Source: Salinisphaera hydrothermalis C41B8
Lineage (GTDB): Bacteria > Pseudomonadota > Gammaproteobacteria > Nevskiales > Salinisphaeraceae
DNA: 64,000 nt
NCBI RefSeq assembly: GCF_000732535.1
Contig: NZ_APNK01000021.1
Coordinates: forward strand, 1-64,000
Reading direction: 5' to 3'
Shown here: piece by piece, positions 45,308 to 54,107 of the stretch
How the letters are laid out: each line of letters starts with the position of its first letter
Numbering within the stretch: the first letter of the stretch is position 1
Translations under genes and position numbers: made by a program
Notes under the pieces: generated by a model
What the model saw: only the letters and a program-made list of their open reading frames with translations
What the model was told of the DNA's origin: nothing
The model's database searches: none

Positions 45308-47080
45308 TTAGACCCCGGGCGGCCAGATCAACGGCACCAGCGTGACCGTGAGTGCGCCGATCAGCAGCGTTAACGGCCCGCCGAGCCGCAGGAAGTCGGT
45401 AAAACGATAGCCGCCCGGGCCGTACACCATCAGGTTGGTCTGATAGCCAATCGGCGTGAGAAAACTCGCAGACGCGCCGATGATGACCGTGATCGCGTAG
45501 GGCCAGATGCTCGCGCCGGCATCGTGCGCCAGCGACGCCGCGATCGGGAATACGATGACGGCCGCCGCGTTGTTGGTGATCACTGCGCTGATCATGACGG
45601 TGGTCACGAATAGCGCGATCAATGCGGCGTGCAGACCCGGACCGGCCAGTGTGGTCAGGCCCTCGGCCAGCCCGGCGGCGAGGCCGGTGTTCTGTACCGC
45701 CTCGCCGATACCGATCGCCGCACCGATCGCGACCAGTAACGGCCAGTCGATGGCCCGCCGGGCGGCTTCCGGCGTACTGCAGCGCGACAACAGAATCGCG
45801 CCGGCGCCAAGCAGTGAGGCTTGCAGAATATCGATCACACCCAAGGCGACGCTGAGCACGAGTGCTGCGAGTATCGCCAGCGCGATGGTGGCTTTCTGGT
45901 GCTGTGGCGGTTGCGAGTCTTCGATCTGGCTCACCAGAAAGAAGTCGCGTGAGTGACGTTGCTGCGCCACGAATGCCGGGCGTGCTTCCAGCAACAGCGT
46001 ATCGCCGGGACGCAGCACGATATCGCCGATCTTGGCCCGCACGCGTTCGCCGTCGCGCGCCACAGCCAGGACCACGGCGTTGTAGCGGGTACGAAACCCG
46101 CCGTCGCGAATGCTGCGGCCGGCGAGGGGACAGCTCGGCGATACGACCGCTTCGATCAACACGCGGGCCCGCCGCGGGCTGTCGAGCTTGAAGATTTGTT
46201 CTGTGGCCGGCCGCAGGCCGCGAATCCGCTGCAGATCGACCACCGAATCGACGATGCCGACGAATACCAGCCGATCATCGGCAGCTAGTGGCTGGCGTGG
46301 TGAAACGGCGGGCAGCAACGCGCCGTCGCGCTCGATCTCGGCCAGGAACATGCCGGGCAAATGACGCAGCCCGGCCTGCTCGATGGTCTGGCCCGGCAGC
46401 GGCCCGTCGGCGGCGACGATCATCTCCACGCTGTATTCGCGCGGGTTGTCGAGCTGAGCGGCGGGTGTCCGTCGGTCGGGGATCAGCCAGCGGCCGGCGC
46501 CGATGATCAGGGCCAGGCCGGCGAGGGCGATCGGCAGGCCGATCCACGCCAGCTCGAACATGCCCAGTCCGTGGCCGGTACGGCGGACCAGCAACGAATC
46601 GATCACGAGGTTGGTGCTGGTGCCGATCAGCGTGCAGGTGCCGCCGAGAATGGCGGCGAAACTCAGCGGCATGAGCAGCTGCGATACCGGCAGGCGATAC
46701 TTGCGTGCCCAATCCCCGATCACGGGAATCAGCGCGGCCACCACCGGCGTATTGTTGAGAAACGCGCTCATGACGGTGGTCGGCAGCATGACGCGGGCCT
46801 GCGCCTGGCGAATCGAGCGCGGCCGGCCCAGAACGCGGCCGATCAGCAGCTCGGTGGCCCCGGTATCGCGCAGCCCGGCAACTACGATATACAGGGCAGC
46901 GATGGTCACGACCCCGGGGTTGGCGAAGCCCGATAGCGCCTGGGCCGGCGTCACCACGTCGCAAACGAGCAGCACGACCAGTCCCGCCATGAGGACCAGA
47001 TCGGCACCGAGCGCGGTCACGGCGAGGGTGATCAGAACCGTCGTCAATACAGCCAGCGTGATCAGGGCATGAACGGGCAT
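45308..47080 (-). CDS. SLC13/DASS-family transporter with internal TrkA-C (RCK_C) domains
   Basis: A 590-aa membrane protein. N-terminal spans include the family helix MPLSFAAILGGTCTLIGTSTN. A central soluble part holds two TrkA-C-like modules (for example GRSIRDGGFRTRYNAVVLAVARDG), and C-terminal spans include LGAGAILLSRC and FLTPIGYQTNLMVYGPGGY. The layout fits divalent anion:Na+ symporter-like permeases of the SLC13/CitT group, transporting dicarboxylates or sulfate. It is divergent from the malic enzyme gene, so C4-dicarboxylate uptake feeding malate metabolism is plausible but unproven. Confidence 0.88.
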   Translation of the reverse strand: MPVHALITLAVLTTVLITLAVTALGADLVLMAGLVVLLVCDVVTPAQALSGFANPGVVTIAALYIVVAGLRDTGATELLIGRVLGRPRSIRQAQARVMLPTTVMSAFLNNTPVVAALIPVIGDWARKYRLPVSQLLMPLSFAAILGGTCTLIGTSTNLVIDSLLVRRTGHGLGMFELAWIGLPIALAGLALIIGAGRWLIPDRRTPAAQLDNPREYSVEMIVAADGPLPGQTIEQAGLRHLPGMFLAEIERDGALLPAVSPRQPLAADDRLVFVGIVDSVVDLQRIRGLRPATEQIFKLDSPRRARVLIEAVVSPSCPLAGRSIRDGGFRTRYNAVVLAVARDGERVRAKIGDIVLRPGDTLLLEARPAFVAQQRHSRDFFLVSQIEDSQPPQHQKATIALAILAALVLSVALGVIDILQASLLGAGAILLSRCSTPEAARRAIDWPLLVAIGAAIGIGEAVQNTGLAAGLAEGLTTLAGPGLHAALIALFVTTVMISAVITNNAAAVIVFPIAASLAHDAGASIWPYAITVIIGASASFLTPIGYQTNLMVYGPGGYRFTDFLRLGGPLTLLIGALTVTLVPLIWPPGV

Positions 47081-47279
47081 GAACGAAGCTCTTGGCGGGC
47101 CGCGCGCCGCATTGTACGAGCTGTCGATATTCGCCGCTGGTCGCTGTCGGCGATATGAACCGGGACGTGACGCCGCCCGGAAGCGTGACCGCGTGCGATC
47201 TCGGTAATCTGTCGGGTGGCCATGGCGGGCAGAGAGGTTATGCTAGGCACCCCATTCATTGCTGCCCGCACGCCACGTC

Positions 47280-48971
47280 ATGACCGATCGCGAAAAACGT
47301 CCGCTTTATATCCCGTATGCGGGCCCGACGCTGCTCGAGATGCCGCTTCTCAACAAGGGCAGTGCTTTTTCCGCCGACGAGCGGGTGGATTTCAACCTGA
47401 TCGGTCTGCTGCCACAGAACGTCGAATCCATCGAGGAACAGGTCGAGCGCGCGTACAAGCAGTACAAGGCCTGCGATACCGCGCTCGACAAGCACATCTA
47501 TCTGCGCGGCATTCAGGACGACAACGAAACCATGTTCTTCCGGCTGCTTGAAGAGCATCTGGAAGAGATGATGCCGATCATCTATACGCCGACCGTCGGC
47601 GAGGCCTGCGAGCAGTTCTCCGAGATTTATCGCAACCACCGCGGGTTGTTCATCTCGTACCCCGACCGGCATCGCATGGACGACATGCTGCGCTCCGCCA
47701 CCAAGGACAACGTCCGCGTGATCGTGGTCACCGACGGCGAGCGCATCCTGGGCCTGGGCGACCAGGGCATCGGCGGCATGGGCATCCCGATCGGCAAACT
47801 GTCGCTATACACGGCCTGCGGTGGCGTGTCGCCGGCCTATACGCTGCCGGTCGTGCTGGATGTGGGTACCAACAACCAGCAGCTGCTCGACGATCCGATG
47901 TACATGGGGTGGCGCCACGAGCGGATCTCGGACGAGGCCTACGCCGAGTTCGTGGATCTGTTCGTCCAGGCCGTCAAGCGGCGCTGGCCGAAAGTGCTGC
48001 TGCAGTTCGAGGATTTCGCCCAGACCAACGCGAACCCGCTACTCAAGCGCTATCGCGATCAGATCTGCTGCTTCAACGACGATATCCAGGGCACCGCGTC
48101 CATCTGTGTCGGCTCGCTGCTCGCGGCGTGCAAGGCCAAGAAAGAGAAGGTCTCGGACCAGCGCATTGTGTTCGTCGGCGCCGGCTCCGCCGGTTGTGGC
48201 ATTGCCGAGCAGATCATCGTGGCCATGACCGACGAAGGCCTGTCGGACGAAGAAGCACGCCAGCGTATCTTCATGATCGACAAAGCCGGTTTGCTGACCG
48301 ACGACATGGATAATCTCTACGACTTCCAGCAGAAGTTGGCGCAGAAGAAAAGCGACCTGTCGGACTGGTCGGGTGATCTCGGCGACGAGGCCTTGATGAC
48401 CACGGTGGAGAATGCCGAGCCGACGGTGCTGATCGGCGTATCCGGCCAGCGCGGGCTGTTCTCCGAAAAAGTCATCAAGCAGATGCACAGCCAGTGCAAG
48501 CATCCGTTCGTGATGCCGTTGTCGAACCCGACGTCGCGCGTGGAAGCCACGCCGGAAGAAATCCTCACCTGGACCGACGGCGATGCGCTGGTGGCCACCG
48601 GCAGCCCGTTCGACGACGTCGAGATCAACGGCCGCAAGATCCCGATCGCCCAGTGCAACAACGCCTATATTTTCCCCGGTGTCGGCCTGGGCGTGATCGC
48701 CGCGAATGCCTCGAAGGTCACCGACGAGATGCTCATGGCAGCTTCGCGCGCGCTGGCCGAAAATTCCCCGCTGGCGCATTCGGATACCGGCGCGCTGCTG
48801 CCCGCGTTGTCGGACGTGCGCGACTTATCCAAGGCGATCGCGTTTGCCGTGGCCAAGCAGGCACAGAAAGACGGCGTGGCGTTGTCGTCCTCGGACGAAG
48901 CGATCGAGGCCTCGGTCGAGCGCAATTTCTGGTTCCCGCGCTATCGGCGTTATCGGCGGGCGGCGTTCTAG
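47280..48971 (+). CDS. maeA: NAD-dependent malic enzyme
   Basis: Oxidative decarboxylation of malate to pyruvate. 563 aa, the length of E. coli MaeA (SfcA). Visible features are [13 protein letters not shown] (substrate site), the metal/substrate region around [26 protein letters not shown] and the nucleotide motif [12 protein letters not shown]. Start chosen at ATG 47280 ([10 protein letters not shown]), as in MaeA proteins; an in-frame start seven codons earlier exists. The TAG stop (48969-48971) overlaps the CTAG at the left end of the inverted-repeat element that follows. Confidence 0.95.
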   Translation: MTDREKRPLYIPYAGPTLLEMPLLNKGSAFSADERVDFNLIGLLPQNVESIEEQVERAYKQYKACDTALDKHIYLRGIQDDNETMFFRLLEEHLEEMMPIIYTPTVGEACEQFSEIYRNHRGLFISYPDRHRMDDMLRSATKDNVRVIVVTDGERILGLGDQGIGGMGIPIGKLSLYTACGGVSPAYTLPVVLDVGTNNQQLLDDPMYMGWRHERISDEAYAEFVDLFVQAVKRRWPKVLLQFEDFAQTNANPLLKRYRDQICCFNDDIQGTASICVGSLLAACKAKKEKVSDQRIVFVGAGSAGCGIAEQIIVAMTDEGLSDEEARQRIFMIDKAGLLTDDMDNLYDFQQKLAQKKSDLSDWSGDLGDEALMTTVENAEPTVLIGVSGQRGLFSEKVIKQMHSQCKHPFVMPLSNPTSRVEATPEEILTWTDGDALVATGSPFDDVEINGRKIPIAQCNNAYIFPGVGLGVIAANASKVTDEMLMAASRALAENSPLAHSDTGALLPALSDVRDLSKAIAFAVAKQAQKDGVALSSSDEAIEASVERNFWFPRYRRYRRAAF

Positions 48972-49241
48972 GGCGTATTGAGGTTTCGTGCGAGCGCCGC
49001 GTTGGCGTCCGCAAATCGTGTCCGGCAAGGCGCGAGTCGCCGCGTCGTGGCGTGCCACGACCCAGACTCGTAACGCCGCCGGGCGGGATTTGCGGCCCAA
49101 CCCGAAGGGCCAAGCGCTGTTTTGCGGCAATCCAGCGTTATAGCTCTCTCGCGTAGAACAACTACGCCACGTTCGCTACGCCTCGTCTTGCCGCAAAACA
49201 GCGCTTGGCGCGGACTCGCACGAAACCTCAACACGCCCTAG
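48968..49241. repeat. Inverted-repeat element copy 1 (274 bp, MITE-like)
   Basis: The ends are a 27-bp inverted repeat with one mismatch. The left end starts CTAGGGCGTATTGAGGTTTC and the right end finishes CTCAACACGCCCTAG. An internal perfect 20-bp inverted repeat, CAAGCGCTGTTTTGCGGCAA (49111-49130) against 49188-49207, encloses a 57-bp loop. No transposase or convincing reading frame. Both termini carry CTAG, possibly a target duplication. About 90% similar to copy 2 at 49661-49928 by eye. It lies directly after maeA and uses the maeA stop codon as its edge. Confidence 0.85.
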
Positions 49242-49356
49242 CGAACGGTTTTACCCGGAGATTTCCGCTGATATAGCGAGTCGCTCGGTCTTCGGGCGTC
49301 TCGTGACCCGGAAAAAAACGTGCCGGGCGGGGGCGGGTTGCCGCGCGGTGGTTCGC

Positions 49357-50075
49357 TCAGCGGTCGCGTCGCTTGCGCCGGATATAGAGCTGTTTGCGTA
49401 CGCGGGCGATCACCGTGCCGTCGGCCGTGGTGATGTCGTTCTCGTACCAGCGCAGGAACTTGTCGCCGCCTTCGGTGGCGGCGACGGCTTCGGCGCGCAG
49501 GGCGTCGTCGAACACGAACTCGGCATGTACCGTTTCGCGCCCGGGGGCGACGAACTCGATCTCGCCGGCCTTGTCCCACACGATGTAGTCGTGCCCCAGG
49601 CGTTCCATCGCCAGCAGCATCCAGAACGGATCGCACATCTTGAACAGGTTGCCACCGAACGGGCGTGTTGAAGTGTCGTGCGAGCGCCGCGTTGGCGTCC
49701 GCAAATCGTGTCCGGCAAGGCGCGAGTCGCCGCGCCGTGGCGTGCCACGACCCAGACTCGCAACGCCGCCGGGCGGGATTTGCGGCCCAACCCGAAGGGA
49801 CAAGCGCTGTTTTGCGGCAATCCAGCGTTGTTGCTCTCTCGCGTAGGCCCACTACGCCGCGTTCGCTACGCCTCGTCTTGCCGCAAAACAGCGCTTGGCG
49901 CGGACTCGCACGACACTTCAACACGCCCGGTCCCAACGTAATTGCGGTTCCACCGGCGCAGCCGCAGCGTCACGCGGGCCACACTCCAGTCGTCGGCGAG
50001 ATGGGCGACGTGGATGCCGCTGGCCGCAAAGGGCGGCCAGACGTTCATGAAATGCTTGAGCAGGCGCGGTTGCAT
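49357..50075 (-). pseudogene. DUF4442 (hotdog thioesterase-like) gene interrupted by element copy 2
   Basis: Two halves of one DUF4442 protein lie either side of the element. The 5' half (50075 down to about 49929) encodes MQPRLLKHFMNVWPPFAASG and ends LRRWNRNYVGT. The 3' half (about 49660 down to 49357) resumes PFGGNLFKMCDPFWMLLAME and continues DYIVWDKAGEIEF to the stop. Family members read NRNYVGT-x-FGG without a break, so the 268-bp element splits the gene at this point. Translation from the 5' half runs into a stop inside the element at 49866. DUF4442 proteins have a hotdog thioesterase-like fold. Confidence 0.85.
49661..49928. repeat. Inverted-repeat element copy 2 (268 bp), inserted in the DUF4442 gene
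   Basis: Perfect 24-bp terminal inverted repeats: the left begins GGGCGTGTTGAAGTGTCGTG and the right ends CACTTCAACACGCCC. The internal 20-bp stem is the same as in copy 1. The terminal bases that differ from copy 1 (GAAGTGTC here, GAGGTTTC in copy 1) differ at both ends together, so pairing is preserved. Orientation matches copy 1. No obvious direct duplication of flanking bases. Confidence 0.88.
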
Positions 50076-50146
50076 GCCGAGGCGTGAACGGGCGTTAACG
50101 CGATCTCAGCACGAATCGCGTTATTCGACAAGGCGTGTTTTCAGAT

Positions 50147-50803
50147 TTAGCGCCGCACGATGCGATAAATGCCGTCGCGTGCGTCGGTCAGCCCGCGCTC
50201 GCGCAGGTGATCGCTATCCGGCAGGCCGCGTCGTTCTGCCAGCAGATCGACATGGGCGTAGCGGCCATAGAGTTCGCCGACATCCTCATCATCGACGTTG
50301 AAGGGCGGGCCGTCCATGATCGCCGGGTCGTAACCGAAGGTGATCAGCAGGCCGGTGGCACCGCGGCGCAGCCCCGACATGAGGTGATCGACGTACGCGC
50401 GTCGCATGTCTTCGGGCAGGGCGATGAGCGCGGCGCGATCGTAGAAACCCTCGAAGCGGGCGAGATCGGCAGCCGGCAGATCGAAGAAATCGCCCACGCG
50501 GATCTCGACCTGATCGCCCACGAAGCAGTCGAAGGCGCCCACGCGTTGGCGCCGGTAGGTCAGCTCGGCCTCCTCGAAGAACTCGCGCGCGGCGATCGCG
50601 CTCAGCTCGACCCCGGTGACGCGATGCCCCTGCTCGGCGAGCCAGAGCATATCGCGAGATTTGCCGCAGAGCGGTACGAGGATGCGGCTGTTCGGCACCA
50701 GCGACAGCTGCGACCAGTGCTCGCGCAGGAGAGGATGCCCCTCGGGTTGATGAAACCCGATCTGTTTCTTATCCCAACGTTCGAGCCAGAAATCCTGCTT
50801 CAT
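50147..50803 (-). CDS. tpm: Thiopurine S-methyltransferase
   Basis: A 218-aa SAM-dependent methyltransferase. The N-terminus QDFWLERWDKKQIGFHQPEG, the segment RILVPLCGKSRDMLWLAEQGH (SAM site) and DRAALIALPEDMRRAYVDHL match bacterial Tpm, which methylates thiopurines and may methylate selenium or tellurium compounds. The start overlaps the stop of the upstream GST gene by 4 bp (ATGA). Confidence 0.93.
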   Translation of the reverse strand: MKQDFWLERWDKKQIGFHQPEGHPLLREHWSQLSLVPNSRILVPLCGKSRDMLWLAEQGHRVTGVELSAIAAREFFEEAELTYRRQRVGAFDCFVGDQVEIRVGDFFDLPAADLARFEGFYDRAALIALPEDMRRAYVDHLMSGLRRGATGLLITFGYDPAIMDGPPFNVDDEDVGELYGRYAHVDLLAERRGLPDSDHLRERGLTDARDGIYRIVRR

Positions 50804-51504
50804 TGATCGGGCCTGTCGAGCTCGGGGTAGCGGCGGAATACGCCGTCCTCGTTAAAACCGATGCAACGCTCGCTGTCGAGATACCGGGCAATACGCCGGC
50901 GCCGGGCAACCCGCCGTGTGAGTTCGTCGAGCGCTGGTGTTTCGTTTTCGGCGAGTGCATTCGGGAACGCGTAGCGCAGGCCGCGCATAACCTGGAACAG
51001 CGAGAGATCGAGTGTGGTGCAGCGGCGACCGATAGCCCATTCGTCGCTGTCCGGATTGTCGGTGAGCACGCGTTCGAAATAGGCGAGGAACTTCGGCAGC
51101 CGATCATCGATGAACACGGCGCTGCGGCGGGCCGCTGCTTCCTTCTGTTCTTCGTAATACAGACTGGCGCCGAGCGGATGATGGGTGTCGTGGATTTCCG
51201 CCACGAAATCCGTAAGCGTGAGCTGCATTTGATGCATACGCCGGAAATCGCGCTCGTCTTGCGGCGCGAGATCGAGCGGCCGGCTGATCCACGCCAGGAT
51301 ATGCGCCACATGCGAGACGGATTCGTGTTCGTCGGCGAGGATCGGCGGGGCGAAGTGGTCGCCGTTGTGGATCATCTGCGCGACAGCGTTGGCGCCCCGG
51401 TCGCGACCGACATCGACATAGTCGACGCCAGCGTCCTCCAGTGCCAGACGTACGAATTCGCCGCGGCCGGCAATGCTCGGCCAGTAATAGAGCCAATAAC
51501 CCAT
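50800..51504 (-). CDS. Glutathione S-transferase-like protein
   Basis: A 234-aa protein with a thioredoxin-fold N-terminal domain (MGYWLYYWPSIAGRGEFVRLALEDAGVDY, in part) and a helical C-terminal domain (WAIGRRCTTLDLSLFQVMRGL). The Tyr residues near the N-terminus could activate glutathione as in Pi/Sigma-type GSTs. Translationally coupled to tpm, so the pair may act in detoxification of electrophiles or metalloids. Confidence 0.85.
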   Translation of the reverse strand: MGYWLYYWPSIAGRGEFVRLALEDAGVDYVDVGRDRGANAVAQMIHNGDHFAPPILADEHESVSHVAHILAWISRPLDLAPQDERDFRRMHQMQLTLTDFVAEIHDTHHPLGASLYYEEQKEAAARRSAVFIDDRLPKFLAYFERVLTDNPDSDEWAIGRRCTTLDLSLFQVMRGLRYAFPNALAENETPALDELTRRVARRRRIARYLDSERCIGFNEDGVFRRYPELDRPDQ

Positions 51505-51600
51505 CGATGCTACCGGTGCGAGTTATTTTCATATCGCAGCAAAGCGCTCGGCTGTCGTCAATCCGGGATCGAGCGGGGCGTCAGCAACTTTAGGCGACTA

Positions 51601-51622
51601 AGCGCCTATTGGAATAGGCGCT
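51601..51622. repeat. Short palindrome, family member 2 (3' of dinB)
   Basis: AGCGCCTATT-GG-AATAGGCGCT, with perfect 10-bp arms. It lies 8 bp after the dinB stop. It differs from the copy at 45262-45283 by one paired substitution (A-T to C-G), which keeps the stem intact. Confidence 0.75.
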
Positions 51623-51629
51623 AAGTTCG

Positions 51630-52715
51630 TCAGAACAGGGCTGTTTGTCGCGTCGCTTCATGATCCGCGACGAACCCGGACAGGCCCACGCCGACCAGCC
51701 GATAGCGTTCGTTCGGATCGCGGCCGACGCGATCTCGCAGGGCGCAGGCGATTTCTGCGAGCTCCGCGGCGCTGCGTGGCGGGGCGACCGGGGTATAACT
51801 GCGGGTGAGGATCTGGAAGTCGGAGGTCTTGAGTTTGAGCACGATCGTGCAGGCGACGCGTTCGGCCTTGCGCTGGTAGTTCGACCAGGTCTTGTCCGCC
51901 ATGCGCTGGATGTGCGGCGCCAGTTCCGACAACGGCAGATCCTCCCGCAGCGTGTCTTCGGCCGAAATCTGCACCGCCTCGCGATGCGACTTCACCGGGC
52001 GATCATCGATGCCCTCGGCGAGCTCGGACAGACGCTGGCCCCAGCGGCCGAAGCGCTCTACGAGCACGGCGGCGCCGACCGCGCGCAGATCGCCGGCGGT
52101 GGTCACATTCATCTCCGCCAGCTTGGATCGCATCACCTGGCCGACGCCGGGGATCTTGCCGACTTCCAGATCCACGAGAAAGCGATCGACGTGGTGTGGT
52201 TTGATCACGAACTGGCCATCGGGTTTGCGCCAGTCGGAGGCGATCTTGGCCAGAAATTTATTCGGCGCAATCCCGGCCGAGGCGGTGAGCCCGGTTTCTT
52301 CGCGAATCGCCGATCGAATCGCGCGCGCTGTTTCGGTGGCGGACGGCGAGGGGATCAACGGTTCGGTGACATCGAGATAGGCTTCGTCCAGCGACAACGG
52401 CTCGACGTGCGGCGTGTAACGAAAGAAGATTTCGCGAATCTGCGCCGACACCGCCCGATAACGCGCGAAATCCGGGGGCACGAAGATCGCCTCGGGGCAG
52501 AGCTTGGCCGCGCGTAATGCCGGCATGGCCGAATGAATCCCGAACGGCCGGGCCTCGTAACTTGCCGCGGTGACCACCGCCCGCGCGCTGCGCTGGGCCA
52601 CCACCACTGGCTTGCCGCGCAGTGCAGGGTCGTCGCGCTGTTCCACCGACGCATAGAACGCGTCCATGTCGACGTGGACGATCTTTCGCAGATGATTCGG
52701 AGCGCTGGCACTCAT
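51630..52715 (-). CDS. dinB: DNA polymerase IV (translesion, Y family)
   Basis: A 361-aa error-prone polymerase. The metal-binding motifs are HVDMDAFYASVE and SLDEAYLDVT, and the palm/finger region includes KPVVVAQ and SAGIAPNKFLAKIASD. Start at ATG 52715; longer upstream frames are unsupported. No clear LexA box was seen in the short upstream region. Confidence 0.95.
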   Translation of the reverse strand: MSASAPNHLRKIVHVDMDAFYASVEQRDDPALRGKPVVVAQRSARAVVTAASYEARPFGIHSAMPALRAAKLCPEAIFVPPDFARYRAVSAQIREIFFRYTPHVEPLSLDEAYLDVTEPLIPSPSATETARAIRSAIREETGLTASAGIAPNKFLAKIASDWRKPDGQFVIKPHHVDRFLVDLEVGKIPGVGQVMRSKLAEMNVTTAGDLRAVGAAVLVERFGRWGQRLSELAEGIDDRPVKSHREAVQISAEDTLREDLPLSELAPHIQRMADKTWSNYQRKAERVACTIVLKLKTSDFQILTRSYTPVAPPRSAAELAEIACALRDRVGRDPNERYRLVGVGLSGFVADHEATRQTALF

Positions 52716-52762
52716 GCGCGCATATATGACGTCAGAATCGGCCGTGTGCAACCGTCCGCCGG

Positions 52763-53867
52763 TCAGACGTGCTTCGGATCGGCGTCGGGCGGTACGGCCG
52801 ACACCACCTGATCGCGGTTGTTGAGTTTGCCGCAATAAAGCCGCGCATCGGCCCGGGCGAGTAACGTATCGAGGCTTTCGCCACGGTGACGCACGGCGAC
52901 GCCCAGCGTCGCGGTAATCTCGATCGGTCGGCTCTTGTCGCGCCCGTGGGACGACGCGATCGCATAACGAATACGCTCGGCAACCCGCCGCGTCTGGTCC
53001 AGATCGCGATCAGGCAGCAGTACGACGAATTCCTCGCCGCCCAGCCGGCCCGCGGTGTCCCCGGACTCGATATGGGTATCGATACAGCGCGCGACGCGGC
53101 GCAATACGCGATCGCCGGCATGATGCCCGTGTGTATCGTTGACGCGCTTGAAATGGTCGAGGTCGAGAAGAATCAGCCCGAGGGCGGCGGGCACGTCGGC
53201 CGCGGCTTCTTCGTAGTAGTCAAAGCGCACGTTCAATCCGGTGCGATTGAACGTGCCGGTTAGCGAATCGCGAAGCGCGGAGGCGCGCAGCTGGCGCTCG
53301 GTATTGGCCCTTACGACTTCATAGACGTGCGCCAGGCCGGCCACCGAAATGAAGCAAACCGCGAGGTTCAGCGAGGCGGCTTCCCAGGCGACGTGCGAGT
53401 CGCCCAGCTTGATGACCGAGCTCCCCACCGCCAGGGCGAAGAAAACCACGGTCACGGCGAAGCCGAGCCATTGCCCCAGCAGGATGTAGGACACAACCGG
53501 GATCGCCAGCATCCAGACATAGAGCGATTCGCTCAGCGGCACCGCCATATAGCCGAACAGGCCCTGGGCCGAGCGGTACCACAAACCCCAGCGCGTAATA
53601 GCCGGGATCGGACCGCCCGCGAGTCGCCCACAACAGGATTAAGGCATAGCCGGCCAGAACGAATTCGACGGCCGCCAAAGCGATATGCTGGTAGAACAGA
53701 TTCCAGACGGTGAACAACAGCGACCCGACCGCCGTGATCCAGAGCAGCAAAGTGAGTACGGCGGCTCGATGCGAGGCATCACGTGGCACACCGCCGGTAT
53801 CGCCAAGACACGGCTCGCTCGGCGCACGGCATGGCGCGCGGTGTCGCTTGGATTTGTCCTGCACCAT
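52763..53867 (-). pseudogene. Membrane-anchored diguanylate cyclase (GGDEF), frameshifted
   Basis: Two overlapping frames make one protein. The 5' frame (from 53867) gives an N-terminus and spans AVLTLLLWITAVGSLLFTVW and AAVEFVLAGYALILLW, ending YYALGFV. The 3' frame continues WYRSAQGLFGYMAVPLSES, further spans and the GGDEF domain with active-site GGEEF (in AGRLGGEEFVVLLPD) and DSLTGTFNRTGL. The switch falls at about 53570-53595, near GGGGTTTGTGG. Restored length would be about 365 aa. An I-site RxxD five residues before GGEEF is not obvious. A homopolymer sequencing error could also explain it; if real, c-di-GMP synthesis from this gene is lost unless translation restarts. Confidence 0.75.
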
Positions 53868-54107
53868 CAGCGTCGGTCGGCCCGGGCTGCCTCCCCCCTT
53901 TTTTGATTATGAGGTCCGTGTTCGGGGTTTTTCCCGCAGACCGCTTTATTCCCACTATAGGGCAGCGTCTGTCGGGTGCGCCAGCGGTTCTTGTAGGGTC
54001 TGGTGCGCTATGGGCGTCTCAGTGTTTTTGTAGAAACCGGCCTCGATCGATTCGCCTCGATGCATGAAGAGGCCCGCCGCCGCAGCGGACGTTTTCTTAC
54101 GCCCGGA

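Noticed and set aside
49661-49928. Insertion sequence with transposase
   Set aside because: No transposase frame or fragment inside either copy; the frames that cross the element are incidental.
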